From positions 1,550,001 through 1,614,000 of the forward strand of contig NZ_AP026442.1 of NCBI RefSeq assembly GCF_027923705.1: a DNA stretch of 64,000 nucleotides. Direction: 5' to 3'. The notes beneath the pieces are model-generated. The model was not told the DNA's origin and searched no databases. It saw only the letters and a list, made by a program, of their open reading frames with translations. Both the position numbers and the translations under genes were made by a program. The DNA comes from Cellulomonas sp. NTE-D12 (GTDB lineage Bacteria > Actinomycetota > Actinomycetes > Actinomycetales > Cellulomonadaceae). Position 1 is the first letter of the stretch, and every line of letters begins with the position of its first letter. Positions 1 through 8,205 of the stretch are shown piece by piece.

Positions 1-44
1 CCTGCGCCTAGGACGACGATGTCGAAAGCGTGGGTGTCGGCCAC
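1..44 (-). CDS. lpdA: Dihydrolipoyl dehydrogenase, N-terminal start only (partial)
   Basis: Only the first 14 codons lie in the window. Read on the minus strand from GTG at 44 they give VADTHAFDIVVLGAG, the beginning of a Rossmann FAD-binding segment (GxG) as found at the N-terminus of dihydrolipoyl dehydrogenase. An AGGAG ribosome site sits about 8 nt before the GTG. The enzyme would be the E3 subunit of 2-oxo acid dehydrogenase complexes. The assignment rests on the short motif plus adjacency to leucyl aminopeptidase, a common actinobacterial neighbour; another flavoprotein disulfide reductase is possible. Confidence 0.6.
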   Translation of the reverse strand, partial: MADTHAFDIVVLGA

Positions 45-60
45 AGGCTTGCTCCTCGGT

Positions 61-95
61 TGACAAGGGATCTAGGTCCAACGTCCATCTTGTCA
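61..95. repeat. Inverted repeat upstream of lpdA
   Basis: TGACAAG at 61-67 is mirrored by CTTGTCA at 89-95, with a 21-nt centre that holds a possible minus-strand -10 (CTAGATC). The position just upstream of the lpdA start suggests an operator or a 5' structure. The function is unknown. The rest of 96-208 holds a small TCACC/GGTGA hairpin and nothing else I recognise. Confidence 0.3.
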
Positions 96-220
96 TCACC
101 GACCCTGGTGATCGAACCGGCGTCGGACCCGTGCTGGTGTGATCCCTGAGACATTCGTCCCATGTGTTTCTACCACCGGGAACGCCCGAAGTGCGCGCGT
201 TGCGCCGTTACGCTCGCCGC

Positions 221-595
221 ATGGCCTGGTTCCGTCGATCTCGCCCGGCGCGCGGCACGGGACCTGCGACGGCGCCCACCGACCGCAAGGCGCGCGAGGC
301 GACGGTGGCCTACCTGCGCGAGTTCGTCGCGACCCGGGTCGGCGTCGAGGCGTACGTCGAGCCGGCGACCCACGTGACCCCGAGCACCGTGATGCTCGTG
401 GCGACGGACGGTGAGTGGACCCGGCGGCGCGTCCCGGACGCTCGTGCGGCGGGCGCGATCGCCCGGGAGCTCGGTATCCCGGTGTACGACGTGCAGCGAA
501 CGGGGTATCCGCAGCGCATGCGGGACTGGACCTCCCGGACCAGGGCGGCGCAGCGCCGCGGCGGCGACCAGCCGGCGGAGCGTCCGGGCAGCTGA
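221..595 (+). CDS. Small conserved hypothetical protein
   Basis: This 124-aa soluble, Arg-rich protein matches no enzyme motif I recognise. I chose ATG 221 (MAWFRRSR) over an in-frame start at 164 because TACGCT at 209-214 lies exactly 6 nt upstream and there is no Shine-Dalgarno, the leaderless layout seen across this window. The protein has a basic N-terminus, then a segment with helix-rich, V/A-rich content and a C-terminal Arg-rich tail (about residues 100-124). It is convergent with leucyl aminopeptidase. Similar small proteins next to pepA/lpdA are often mislabelled oxidoreductase in databases; nothing in the sequence supports that. Confidence 0.6.
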   Translation: MAWFRRSRPARGTGPATAPTDRKAREATVAYLREFVATRVGVEAYVEPATHVTPSTVMLVATDGEWTRRRVPDARAAGAIARELGIPVYDVQRTGYPQRMRDWTSRTRAAQRRGGDQPAERPGS

Positions 596-624
596 TCGGC
601 CGCCGTCCGCGTGCCGCCCGGACC

Positions 625-2103
625 TCACCGGCCGGCGCGCGCCTCGATCAGCGCGAGCAGCGTCCGGATCCCGGCGCCCGTCCCGCCGAGCGGTGTGTAG
701 CCGTGCGGTTCGCGGGAGTTGAAGGCGGGGCCAGCCACGTCGAGGTGGGCCCACGGGGTGCTCCCGACGAACTCTCGCAGGAAGATCCCCGCCGTCAGCA
801 TGCCGCCGAACCGCTCGCCGATGTTGGACAGGTCGGCGACCTGCGACTTCAGGCCTGCGCGGAGCTCGCCGGGCAGCGGCATCGGCCAGAACGGCTCGCC
901 GGACCGGTCCGCGGCCGCCACGACCTCGCCACGGACCTCGTCGGAGCCCATCACCGCCGACACCCGGTCGCCGAGCGCGACCACCTGGGCACCGGTGAGC
1001 GTGGCGATGTCGAGCACGACGTCCGGCTTCTCCTCGACGGCCGCCACCAGCGCGTCGGCCATCACCAGCCGGCCCTCGGCGTCGGTGTTGAGCACCTCGA
1101 CGGTGGTGCCGCCACGCATCGTCAGCACGTCCGAGGGCCGCTGCGCGGTCCCGGAGGGCATGTTCTCGGCGATCGCGAGCCAACCCGTCACCGCGACCGG
1201 CAGCCCGAGCCGCGCGGACGCCAGCACCGTGTGCAGCACGGCGGCCGCTCCGGCCATGTCGGACTTCATGCCGACCATGCCCTCCGCCGTCTTGATCGAC
1301 AGCCCGCCGGAGTCGAACGTGATGCCCTTGCCGACCAGCGCCACGTGGCCGCGCGCCCGGGACGGTGCGTAGGTGACCTTCACCAGACGGGGCGGTCGCA
1401 CCGATCCCTGACCGACGCCCAGGATCCCGCCGAAGCCACCGGCGGCCAGGGCCTTCTCGTCCAGGACCGTCACCTTGACGCCCTTGACCTCCCGCGCCGC
1501 GGTGCGGGCCGCATCGGCGAGCGCCGCGGGGTAGAGCTCGTTCGGCGGCATGTTGACGAGGTCGCGCGCGGCGTGGACGGCGGCCGCGAGCACCTGCGCA
1601 CGGTCCAGCGCGGCCGCAGCCGCCTTGTCCTTCGCCAGCCCGGTGACCAGCTGGATCTCGGCGACGGGCGACGCGGCGGACGCCGAGGTGGCTGTGCCCC
1701 GGTAGCGGGTGAAGGTGTAGGCGCCGAGCAGCGCACCCTCGGCGACCGCGGCGACCCCTGCGACGTCGTCCGCGGGCAGCGCCAGCGCAACCGAGCCGAC
1801 TCCGGCGAGCTCGCGGGTCGCTGCCCCGGCCGCGCGGCGCAGGGCCTCGGCGTCCGGAGCTGCCGTGCCGGTCCCGGTCAGGACGAGCACGCGAGCCGAC
1901 AGCCCCGTCGCCGGGACGCGCCGCACCTCACCCGTCGCACCCGTGATGCCGAGCGCCCGGGCGTCCGACGACAGCGCGGCGCGCAGCTGCTCGGGCAGCC
2001 AGTCGGCTCCGATCAGCTGGGGAGCGCCGTCGCGCTCCGCGGTGGCGACCACCAGGGCGTCGACGGACAGGCGTGCGGGGTCCTTGCCGGTCAGCGAGAT
2101 CAC
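625..2103 (-). CDS. pepA: Leucyl aminopeptidase (M17 family)
   Basis: This 492-aa cytosolic metallopeptidase removes N-terminal amino acids from peptides with two divalent metals. The M17 signature NTDAEGRL is present (about residues 336-343), together with the GKGITFDSGG segment carrying the catalytic Lys and a metal Asp, and MKSDMAGAAAV with further metal ligands. The N-terminal half is the less conserved M17 N domain. Length is normal for the family. The start is GTG 2103, with TAGCAT (2110-2115 on the complement) 6 nt before it and no ribosome site, so the mRNA is probably leaderless. It is transcribed divergently from the membrane protein at 2167. Confidence 0.95.
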   Translation of the reverse strand: MISLTGKDPARLSVDALVVATAERDGAPQLIGADWLPEQLRAALSSDARALGITGATGEVRRVPATGLSARVLVLTGTGTAAPDAEALRRAAGAATRELAGVGSVALALPADDVAGVAAVAEGALLGAYTFTRYRGTATSASAASPVAEIQLVTGLAKDKAAAAALDRAQVLAAAVHAARDLVNMPPNELYPAALADAARTAAREVKGVKVTVLDEKALAAGGFGGILGVGQGSVRPPRLVKVTYAPSRARGHVALVGKGITFDSGGLSIKTAEGMVGMKSDMAGAAAVLHTVLASARLGLPVAVTGWLAIAENMPSGTAQRPSDVLTMRGGTTVEVLNTDAEGRLVMADALVAAVEEKPDVVLDIATLTGAQVVALGDRVSAVMGSDEVRGEVVAAADRSGEPFWPMPLPGELRAGLKSQVADLSNIGERFGGMLTAGIFLREFVGSTPWAHLDVAGPAFNSREPHGYTPLGGTGAGIRTLLALIEARAGR

Positions 2104-2166
2104 CCCCGCATGCTAGTGCGGGCGTCGCGGCGGTCCCCGTCCTGAGGACGGGTACCGTGAGCCGCC

Positions 2167-2526
2167 GTGAGCATCCCTCTGGTCGTCCTGCTGGGCGCGC
2201 TGTGCCTGCTCCTGGCCTCGTGGGCGGGCTGGTACACGGTCCGCGACAGGCCGGTGGTGGCCCGGCAGCTGCTCGCGGCCGCCACGGTCGAGCTGGTGCT
2301 CCTGGTGCAGGCCGCGATCGCGGGCGCTCGTTGGTCCGGGGTCGCGGCCCATGTCTCGCCGGGGTTGTTCTGGACCTACGTGGCCGTGCAGCTGTTCGTC
2401 CTGCCCCTGGCGGCCACCTGGGCGTTCGCCGAGCGGACCCGGTGGAGCTCCGTGGTGCTGCTCGCGGCAGCGGTGACCGTCGGCGTGATGGAGTGGCGGC
2501 AGTGGCAGATCTGGAGCGTCGCATGA
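2167..2526 (+). CDS. Small integral membrane protein
   Basis: This 119-aa protein has about four hydrophobic helices (near residues 4-20, 34-52, 65-85 and 91-106). No motif points to a function. The start is GTG 2167; TACCGT at 2153-2158 is placed 8 nt upstream, suggesting a leaderless transcript. Its stop overlaps the start of the next membrane protein in ATGA, so the two are translationally coupled and may form one complex. Confidence 0.75.
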   Translation: MSIPLVVLLGALCLLLASWAGWYTVRDRPVVARQLLAAATVELVLLVQAAIAGARWSGVAAHVSPGLFWTYVAVQLFVLPLAATWAFAERTRWSSVVLLAAAVTVGVMEWRQWQIWSVA

Positions 2527-2912
2527 GGCGGACCTCCACCGGACCGGGCCGGGCCCTGGTGGCCGTGTACGGCGTGCTCGCGCTGTCCGCCACGGCACGC
2601 GCTGTGTTCCAGGTGGCCACCAAGCTGTCGCAGGCGCCGGTGGCCTACCTGCTGTCCCTGTTCGCGGCGCTCGTCTACATCGTCGCGACCGTGGCGCTGG
2701 CCACGTCGCGGCGGCGGCTCGCCTGGGCCGCCGTGCTGACCGAGCTGACCGGCGTGCTCGTGGTCGGCACCGTCTCGCTCGTCGCGCGCCAGGAGTTCCC
2801 TGATGCGACCGTCTGGTCCGCGTACGGGCAGGGCTACGGCTACGTCCCGTTGCTGCTGCCCTTCCTCGGCGTGCTCTGGCTGGTGCGCACGGGTCGTGCC
2901 GACGGCCGATAG
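2523..2912 (+). CDS. Small integral membrane protein
   Basis: This 129-aa protein has about four predicted membrane helices (residues near 11-30, 40-60, 66-90 and 105-122). It starts at ATG 2523, overlapping the stop of the upstream membrane gene by 4 bp. It looks like a partner of that protein, and both precede pyrD, which has its own promoter. No enzymatic or transport motif is visible. Confidence 0.75.
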   Translation: MRRTSTGPGRALVAVYGVLALSATARAVFQVATKLSQAPVAYLLSLFAALVYIVATVALATSRRRLAWAAVLTELTGVLVVGTVSLVARQEFPDATVWSAYGQGYGYVPLLLPFLGVLWLVRTGRADGR

Positions 2913-2921
2913 GTTGGGGCC

Positions 2922-3971
2922 GTGTACCGGCTGCTCTTCGACCTCGTCCTGCGGCGGCTGGATCCCGAACAGGCGCACGCCTGGAGCTTCGCGCTGATCC
3001 GTGGCGTCTCCGACGTGCCTGGCCTGCGGTGGCTGGTCGGCCGGGTGCTGGGCGGACCGCCGGCCGGCGCGCTGACCCTGTGGGGTCGGCGGTGGCCGTC
3101 TCGGCTGGGGCTGGCCGCGGGCTTCGACAAGGACGGGCACGGCGTCCTCGGCATGACGATGCTCGGCTTCGGGTTCGTGGAGGTCGGCACCGTGACCGCG
3201 CAGCCGCAGCCGGGCAACGAGCCGCCCCGGCTCTGGCGCGTGCTCGACCAGCAGGCGCTGCGGAACCGGATGGGGTTCAACAACGAGGGGTCGGCGGTGG
3301 TGGCCGAGCGCCTGCGCCGGCTGCGTGCGACCCGTCGCGGCCGGGCCGCGGTCGTCGGAGTCAACATCGGCAAGTCACGCGTGACCCCCGTCGAGCACGC
3401 GGCGACCGACTACGCGACCAGCGCCGGCCGGCTGGCGCCGTACGCCGACTACCTGGTGGTCAACGTCTCGTCGCCGAACACGCCCGGCTTGCGGGACCTG
3501 CAGGCCGTCGACGCGCTGCGACCGGTGCTCGAGGCGACCCGGGTCGCCGCGGACGAGGCGACCGTGCGGGCGGGTCGGGGACCGTGCCCGCTGCTGGTGA
3601 AGATCGCGCCCGACCTGTCGGACGACGACGTGGACGCCGTGGCGGAGCTCGTCGCGGAGCTGGGGCTCGACGGCGTGGTGGCCGTCAACACCACCATCGC
3701 GCACGACCTCGGACCCGGTGGGCTGTCCGGACCGCCGCTGCTCAGCCGTGGGCTCGACGTCGTCGCACGGTTGCGCGACCGTCTCGGGCCGGAGGCGGTG
3801 ATCATCGGGGTCGGTGGCATCAGCACCCCGGCCGACGCGCGGGAGTACCTCGCGGTGGGCGCCACGCTGGTGCAGGCCTACACCGGCCTGATCTACCGCG
3901 GTCCGTTCTTCGCGGCGCGCATCTCGCGGGCGCTCGGCGCCGACGCCAGCCGGTCACGGACGGAGGTCTGA
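2922..3971 (+). CDS. pyrD: Dihydroorotate dehydrogenase (quinone), class 2
   Basis: This 349-aa FMN enzyme oxidises dihydroorotate to orotate in pyrimidine synthesis and passes electrons to quinone. Class 2 is indicated by the N-terminal amphipathic extension (residues 1-40) that docks on the membrane, by GFDKDGHGV and NRMGFNNEG for FMN and substrate, and by the catalytic serine in NVSSPNTPGLRDLQ. The C-terminal IGVGGI segment binds FMN phosphate. The start is GTG 2922 with TAGGTT at 2910-2915, 6 nt upstream and no ribosome site. A small hypothetical gene follows 3 nt after its stop. Confidence 0.96.
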   Translation: MYRLLFDLVLRRLDPEQAHAWSFALIRGVSDVPGLRWLVGRVLGGPPAGALTLWGRRWPSRLGLAAGFDKDGHGVLGMTMLGFGFVEVGTVTAQPQPGNEPPRLWRVLDQQALRNRMGFNNEGSAVVAERLRRLRATRRGRAAVVGVNIGKSRVTPVEHAATDYATSAGRLAPYADYLVVNVSSPNTPGLRDLQAVDALRPVLEATRVAADEATVRAGRGPCPLLVKIAPDLSDDDVDAVAELVAELGLDGVVAVNTTIAHDLGPGGLSGPPLLSRGLDVVARLRDRLGPEAVIIGVGGISTPADAREYLAVGATLVQAYTGLIYRGPFFAARISRALGADASRSRTEV

Positions 3972-3974
3972 TCC

Positions 3975-4181
3975 GTGCGACCGCGGTGGCAGTGGCGGCT
4001 GCTCGACGACACAGGCGTGGAGCTGGACCGGCCCTCGAGCCCCGTCTTCACGGCGCGGTTCGACGCCGAGACGTGGCTCGGTGAGCACTGGCGCGGCCTG
4101 TCGGCGCAGGGTGCCCGGACGGCGCGACTGCTGCACGAGGGTGAGCCGGTACCCCCCGACGTCCCGCTGCCGGCCGTCTGA
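3975..4181 (+). CDS. Small conserved hypothetical protein downstream of pyrD
   Basis: This 68-aa soluble protein starts at GTG 3975, 3 nt after the pyrD stop, with a GGAGG ribosome site inside the end of pyrD. The close spacing implies co-transcription. The sequence is rich in Trp, Arg and Asp (RWQWRLLDDTG near the N-terminus). I recognise no domain. Confidence 0.7.
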   Translation: MRPRWQWRLLDDTGVELDRPSSPVFTARFDAETWLGEHWRGLSAQGARTARLLHEGEPVPPDVPLPAV

Positions 4182-4190
4182 CGGCCGTCG

Positions 4191-4212
4191 CCCGACGCGG
4201 TGCGGCGTCGGG
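4191..4212. terminator. Hairpin between convergent genes
   Basis: CCCGACGC at 4191-4198 pairs with GCGTCGGG at 4205-4212 across a 6-nt loop. It lies between the ends of the small protein after pyrD and the DUF3043 gene, so it can serve both strands. No U-tract follows, as is usual at this GC content. Confidence 0.55.
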
Positions 4213-4226
4213 ACGGAGCGCCCGCG

Positions 4227-4832
4227 TCAGGCGGGGTACTGCCCGTGCTTGACCAGGGCCTTCGGCAGGCGGGTGGGGCGCAGCTGGAAGGCCCGCAGTG
4301 CGGCGTACATCGCCAGCCCCTTCGGGATCGCGGCCACGCCGAACTTGGCGACCAGTTTCTTGCGCAGGCCGCGCCACAGGACGTAGCCGTCGATGAAGGC
4401 GGCGATGACGTACACGTAGAGCGCGAGCGTCACGATCGTGAAGAACGCGGCGTTGATCCGCGCACCCACGGCGGCGAGCACCAGGAACGCAGCCGCGACC
4501 GGCATGAAGAACTCGCCGAGGCTCCACCGGGCGTCGACGTGGTCGCGCGTGTAGCGGCGGACCGGCCCGCGGTCCCGAGGCGGCAGGTGGCGCTCGTCGC
4601 CCGTCTGCATGGCCTTGTACTCGAGGTCCCGCTGGATGCGTGCCTTGGTCCGGGCGTCCTTGGCGGCGGCCTTGCGATCGGTCGGCACGAGCGGGCGCTT
4701 GTTGGCCGCCTCGGCCTCCTTGCGGGACGGCGTCGGCCGACCCTTGCCGCCGGCCACACCCGGGTCCGTGGCGGAGGGCGCGCGCGTTGCTGCCGGTTCG
4801 GCGTCGCGCTGGTCCTTGCTGCGTCCGATCAC
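4227..4832 (-). CDS. DUF3043 family membrane protein
   Basis: This 201-aa protein has a long charged cytosolic N-terminal half (residues 1-110, rich in Lys, Arg and Asp) and two hydrophobic helices (about residues 113-134 and 138-155), then a basic C-terminal tail. The pattern matches actinobacterial DUF3043 proteins, whose role is not established. I trimmed the open frame to GTG 4832 because TACCCT (complement of 4839-4844) lies 6 nt upstream. The promoter is back-to-back with that of the M20 peptidase gene. Confidence 0.8.
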   Translation of the reverse strand: MIGRSKDQRDAEPAATRAPSATDPGVAGGKGRPTPSRKEAEAANKRPLVPTDRKAAAKDARTKARIQRDLEYKAMQTGDERHLPPRDRGPVRRYTRDHVDARWSLGEFFMPVAAAFLVLAAVGARINAAFFTIVTLALYVYVIAAFIDGYVLWRGLRKKLVAKFGVAAIPKGLAMYAALRAFQLRPTRLPKALVKHGQYPA

Positions 4833-4838
4833 CCCGCA

Positions 4839-4856
4839 AGGGTAGTCGAGTACGGT
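4839..4856. promoter_or_regulatory. Back-to-back leaderless promoters
   Basis: AGGGTA at 4839-4844 (TACCCT on the minus strand) serves DUF3043 and TACGGT at 4851-4856 serves the M20 dipeptidase. The two -10 elements are 6 bp apart on opposite strands, so two polymerases could not occupy both at once. The two start codons are only 32 bp apart. Confidence 0.5.
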
Positions 4857-4864
4857 GGCGGCTC

Positions 4865-6274
4865 GTGACCTCCGACGTGCCTCCCGCACCCTCCGCAGAC
4901 TCCTCGACGAGGGCGGAGCACCTGCCCTCCGCGGAGCGTGTCGCCGCGCTGCGGGCGCGGGTGCACGACCTGTTCGGTGGGCTGCGGAGCGACCTGGAGG
5001 CGTTGGTCCGCATCCCCAGCGTCTCCAACCGGGAGTTCGACCAGGCCTTCGTCGAGCAGAGCGCCGAGGCCGTCGCCGCGCTGCTGCGGGGCGCCGGGCT
5101 GGAGGACGCGACGGTGCTGCGCGTGCCGGGTGGCGCTCCGGCCGTGGTGGGTCACCACCCCGCTCCGGCGGGCGCGCCCACGGTGCTGCTGTACGCGCAC
5201 CACGACGTGCAGCCCGTCGGTGACGTCGCCGAGTGGCGGACGGCACCGTTCGAGCCGACGGTACGCGGCGAGCGGCTGTTCGGTCGCGGAGCCGCGGACG
5301 ACAAGGCCGGCGTCGTCGCGCACGTGGGCGCCTTGCGCGCACTCGCCGGCGAGCTCGGGGTGGGCGTGACGGTGTTCGTCGAGGGGGAGGAGGAGGTCGG
5401 CTCGCCGACGTTCCTCGAGTTCCTTCGCACGCATGAGCACGCGCTGGCCGCCGACGTGATCGTCGTCGCCGACTCCTCGAACTGGAAGGTCGGTGTACCG
5501 GGACTGACGACCTCGCTCCGGGGTCTCGCGTCGGCCGTCGTCGAGGTGTCCGTGCTGGACCACCCGGTGCACTCCGGCATGTACGGGGGACCGATCCTCG
5601 ACGCGGCGACCCTGCTGGCTCGGCTCATCGCGACACTGCACGACGACGCGGGCGAGGTCGCGGTCCAGGGGCTGGTGCGCGCGCCGGACCCGGCGGTCGA
5701 CGACGACGAGGCCTCCTTCCGCGCCGACGCGGGCGTGCTCGACGGCGTCAGGCTCGCGGGCAGCGGACCGCTGACGGCGCGCATGTGGACGCGGCCGGCA
5801 CTGGCCGTCATCGGTCTCGACGCGCCCCGGGTCGCCACCGCCTCGAACACCATCACCCCTCGCGCCTCCGCGCTGCTGTCGCTGCGGCTCGCACCGGGCC
5901 AGGACCCGGACGAGGCGTTGTCGGCGCTGGAGCGGCACGTGCACGAGCACGCACCGTTCGGCGCACCCGTGTCCTTCACGAGGGTGGACCGGGGCCGCCC
6001 CTTCCAGGCGCCGACGGACTCCGACGCCATGCGGACGGCACGGTGGGCGCTGGCCGAGGCGTGGGGGACCGAGCCGGCCGACATCGGGATCGGCGGCTCG
6101 ATCCCGTTCATCGCCGAGCTGCTCGAGGTGTTCCCCGACGCGGCGATCCTGGTCACGGGGGTGGAGGACCCGGACAGCCGGGCGCACGGGCCCGACGAGT
6201 CCGTGCACCTGGGGGAGCTGGAGCGCGCGGTGCTGGCCGAGGTGCTGCTGCTGGAGCGGCTCGCCGGACGGTGA
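4865..6274 (+). CDS. M20 family dipeptidase
   Basis: This 469-aa cytosolic zinc peptidase has LLYAHHDVQPVGD (metal His and catalytic Asp), GRGAADDKAGV (bridging Asp) and VEGEEEVGS (catalytic Glu pair) in the order of the M20A/CNDP-like dipeptidases. HPVHSGMYGG marks the dimerisation lid domain, and a C-terminal HGPDESVHL supplies the last metal His. Length is normal. GTG 4865 is chosen because TACGGT at 4851-4856 lies 8 nt upstream; a longer open frame to 4640 runs through the divergent promoter region. Likely substrates are dipeptides with a free C-terminus. Confidence 0.93.
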   Translation: MTSDVPPAPSADSSTRAEHLPSAERVAALRARVHDLFGGLRSDLEALVRIPSVSNREFDQAFVEQSAEAVAALLRGAGLEDATVLRVPGGAPAVVGHHPAPAGAPTVLLYAHHDVQPVGDVAEWRTAPFEPTVRGERLFGRGAADDKAGVVAHVGALRALAGELGVGVTVFVEGEEEVGSPTFLEFLRTHEHALAADVIVVADSSNWKVGVPGLTTSLRGLASAVVEVSVLDHPVHSGMYGGPILDAATLLARLIATLHDDAGEVAVQGLVRAPDPAVDDDEASFRADAGVLDGVRLAGSGPLTARMWTRPALAVIGLDAPRVATASNTITPRASALLSLRLAPGQDPDEALSALERHVHEHAPFGAPVSFTRVDRGRPFQAPTDSDAMRTARWALAEAWGTEPADIGIGGSIPFIAELLEVFPDAAILVTGVEDPDSRAHGPDESVHLGELERAVLAEVLLLERLAGR

Positions 6275-6318
6275 CCTGTCACTGACGGCCGCGGACGCGG
6301 AGCTCGAAGACGCGGGTC

Positions 6319-6918
6319 TCAGACGGGCGGGTGCGGGTCGTACTGGATGCCGCGACGGACCCGTCGGGCCATCTGCGGCGACTCGAGCCGCGCGACGAGG
6401 TGGAGCGCCATGTCGATGCCGGCCGAGACCCCGGCCGAGGTGACGACGTCGCCGTCGTCGACGAACCTCGCCTCGGTGTCGGCGAGCACGCTGGGGTCGA
6501 GGCCGGCCAGCTCGTCGAAGGCGTCCCAGTACGTCGTGGCGGGCCGGCCCGCCAGGAGGCCGGCTGCCGCGAGGACCAGCGCCCCGGTGCACACGCTCGC
6601 CATCAGCGGCGTCGTCGCGCGCATCTGCCGCACCCACGCGAGGTGCTCCGGGCTCGCCGCGAGGGCACGGGTGCCGCGGCCCCCGGGGTAGACGAGGACG
6701 TGCAGGGGACCGAGCTCACCGGCGGGCAGGTCGGGGACGAGCGACAGACCGTGCGCGCAGCGCACCCCCGCCCCGTCGAGGGAGAACGTGACGACCTCGG
6801 GGTGCAGCTCCGAGTGCGCCGCCCACCACGCCAGCACCTCGAAGGGGCCGACGACGTCGAGCTCCTCCGCACCGTCGAAGACGAACAGCCCGATCCGCAG
6901 CGGGTGCCCGGTGCCCAC
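6319..6918 (-). CDS. DJ-1/PfpI family protein (isonitrile hydratase-like)
   Basis: This 199-aa protein has the class I amidotransferase-like fold. The nucleophile elbow Cys lies in SVCTGALVL (about residue 102), followed by AAGLLAGRPATTYWDAF, which resembles bacterial isonitrile hydratase and the N-terminal domains of GlxA-like regulators. It lacks the AraC domain of the latter. The start is GTG 6918 with a good GGAGG site 5 nt upstream, 11 nt after the nadA stop, so it is the second gene of a nadA operon. The substrate is unknown. Confidence 0.82.
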   Translation of the reverse strand: MGTGHPLRIGLFVFDGAEELDVVGPFEVLAWWAAHSELHPEVVTFSLDGAGVRCAHGLSLVPDLPAGELGPLHVLVYPGGRGTRALAASPEHLAWVRQMRATTPLMASVCTGALVLAAAGLLAGRPATTYWDAFDELAGLDPSVLADTEARFVDDGDVVTSAGVSAGIDMALHLVARLESPQMARRVRRGIQYDPHPPV

Positions 6919-6929
6919 GTCGACCTCCG

Positions 6930-8135
6930 TCAGTAGCCCGGCAGGGCCAGCATCTGGTCGAGGGCGACACGGGCCCAGTGCGCGTCGTCCGGGTCGACCA
7001 CGATCCGGTGCGGCACCCGACCTGCCGCCAGCGACTCGAGCGCCCAGGTGAGGTGCGGGAGGTCGATGCGGTTCATGGTCGAGCAGAAGCAGACGGTCGA
7101 GTCGAGGTAGTGCACGGTCTTGTCCGGGTGAGCCAGCGCGAGGCGCCGGACCAGGTTCAGCTCGGTGCCGATCGCCCACGAGGTTCCCGGGGCGGCCGCG
7201 TCGAGCGCCTTGATGATGTACTCGGTCGAGCCGACCATGTCGGCCGCCTCCGCCACCTCGTGCTTGCACTCCGGGTGCACGATCACCGTCGTCGCCGGGT
7301 CGGCCGCGCGGACCGCCGAGACGTTCTGCGCCGAGAAGCGCCCGTGCACGGAGCAGTGCCCCCGCCAGAGGATCATCCGGGCGTCGCGCAGCTGCTGCGG
7401 GGTCAGGCCGCCGCCCGGCTTGCGGGGGTCGAACACGACGCAGTCGTCCAGGCTGAGACCCAGCTGCCGCACGGCGGTGTTGCGGCCGAGGTGCTGGTCC
7501 GGCATGAACAGCACCTTGCCGGTGCCGTCCACGCCACCGACCCGGTCGAACGCCCACCGCAGGGCGACGTGCGCGTTGGACGACGTGCAGACCGTGCCGC
7601 CGTGCCGACCCGTGAAGGCCTTGATCGCCGCGGTGGAGTTCATGTAGGTCACCGGCACCGTGGACTCGGCGACACCGGCGTCGGCCAGCACGTCCCAGGC
7701 GTCCTCCACCTGGTCGATGGCGGCCATGTCGGCCATCGAGCACCCGGCGGCGAGGTCGGGCAGCACCACCTGCTGGTGGTCGGCGGTCAGGATGTCGGCC
7801 GACTCCGCCATGAAGTGCACGCCGCAGAAGACGATGAACTCCGCGTCCGGCCGGGCGGCCGCCTCACGAGCGAGCTTGAACGAGTCGCCCGTCACATCGG
7901 CGAACGCGATGACCTCGTCGCGCTGGTAGTGGTGGCCGAGGACGAAGGCGCGGTCCCCGAGCTGCGCGCGGGCCGCGCGCGCCCGTTCGACGAGGTCGGG
8001 GTCGCTCGCGGCCGGCAGCGCGCCGACGCACTCGACCCCGCGCTCGGACTGCAGGTCCGAGCCGCGGCCGAGGAGCAGGAGAGCGGACGGCACGGGCTCG
8101 ACGAACGCACCACGCTCGGGCGTGACCAGGCTCAT
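6930..8135 (-). CDS. nadA: Quinolinate synthase A
   Basis: This 401-aa cytosolic Fe4S4 enzyme condenses iminoaspartate with dihydroxyacetone phosphate to make quinolinate for NAD synthesis. Cluster cysteines are visible in FCGVHFM (about residue 103), HPECKHE (about 288) and VCFCSTMNR (about 347). GHHYQRDEV near residue 66 is a substrate segment. I chose ATG 8135 (MSLVTPERG); the frame is open further upstream but that part is unlike NadA. nadB and nadC are not in the window, so the pathway genes are split. Confidence 0.95.
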   Translation of the reverse strand: MSLVTPERGAFVEPVPSALLLLGRGSDLQSERGVECVGALPAASDPDLVERARAARAQLGDRAFVLGHHYQRDEVIAFADVTGDSFKLAREAAARPDAEFIVFCGVHFMAESADILTADHQQVVLPDLAAGCSMADMAAIDQVEDAWDVLADAGVAESTVPVTYMNSTAAIKAFTGRHGGTVCTSSNAHVALRWAFDRVGGVDGTGKVLFMPDQHLGRNTAVRQLGLSLDDCVVFDPRKPGGGLTPQQLRDARMILWRGHCSVHGRFSAQNVSAVRAADPATTVIVHPECKHEVAEAADMVGSTEYIIKALDAAAPGTSWAIGTELNLVRRLALAHPDKTVHYLDSTVCFCSTMNRIDLPHLTWALESLAAGRVPHRIVVDPDDAHWARVALDQMLALPGY

Positions 8136-8205
8136 CGGCCGATCTTCCCATACCGCCGGGCGGCCCCTCGAGCAGGTCCGGTTGCCGACGTGCCACCATC
8201 GCGGC

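Noticed and set aside
4640..4864. N-terminal extension of the M20 dipeptidase
   Set aside because: The extra 75 codons run antisense through the DUF3043 gene and its promoter; family similarity begins after GTG 4865.
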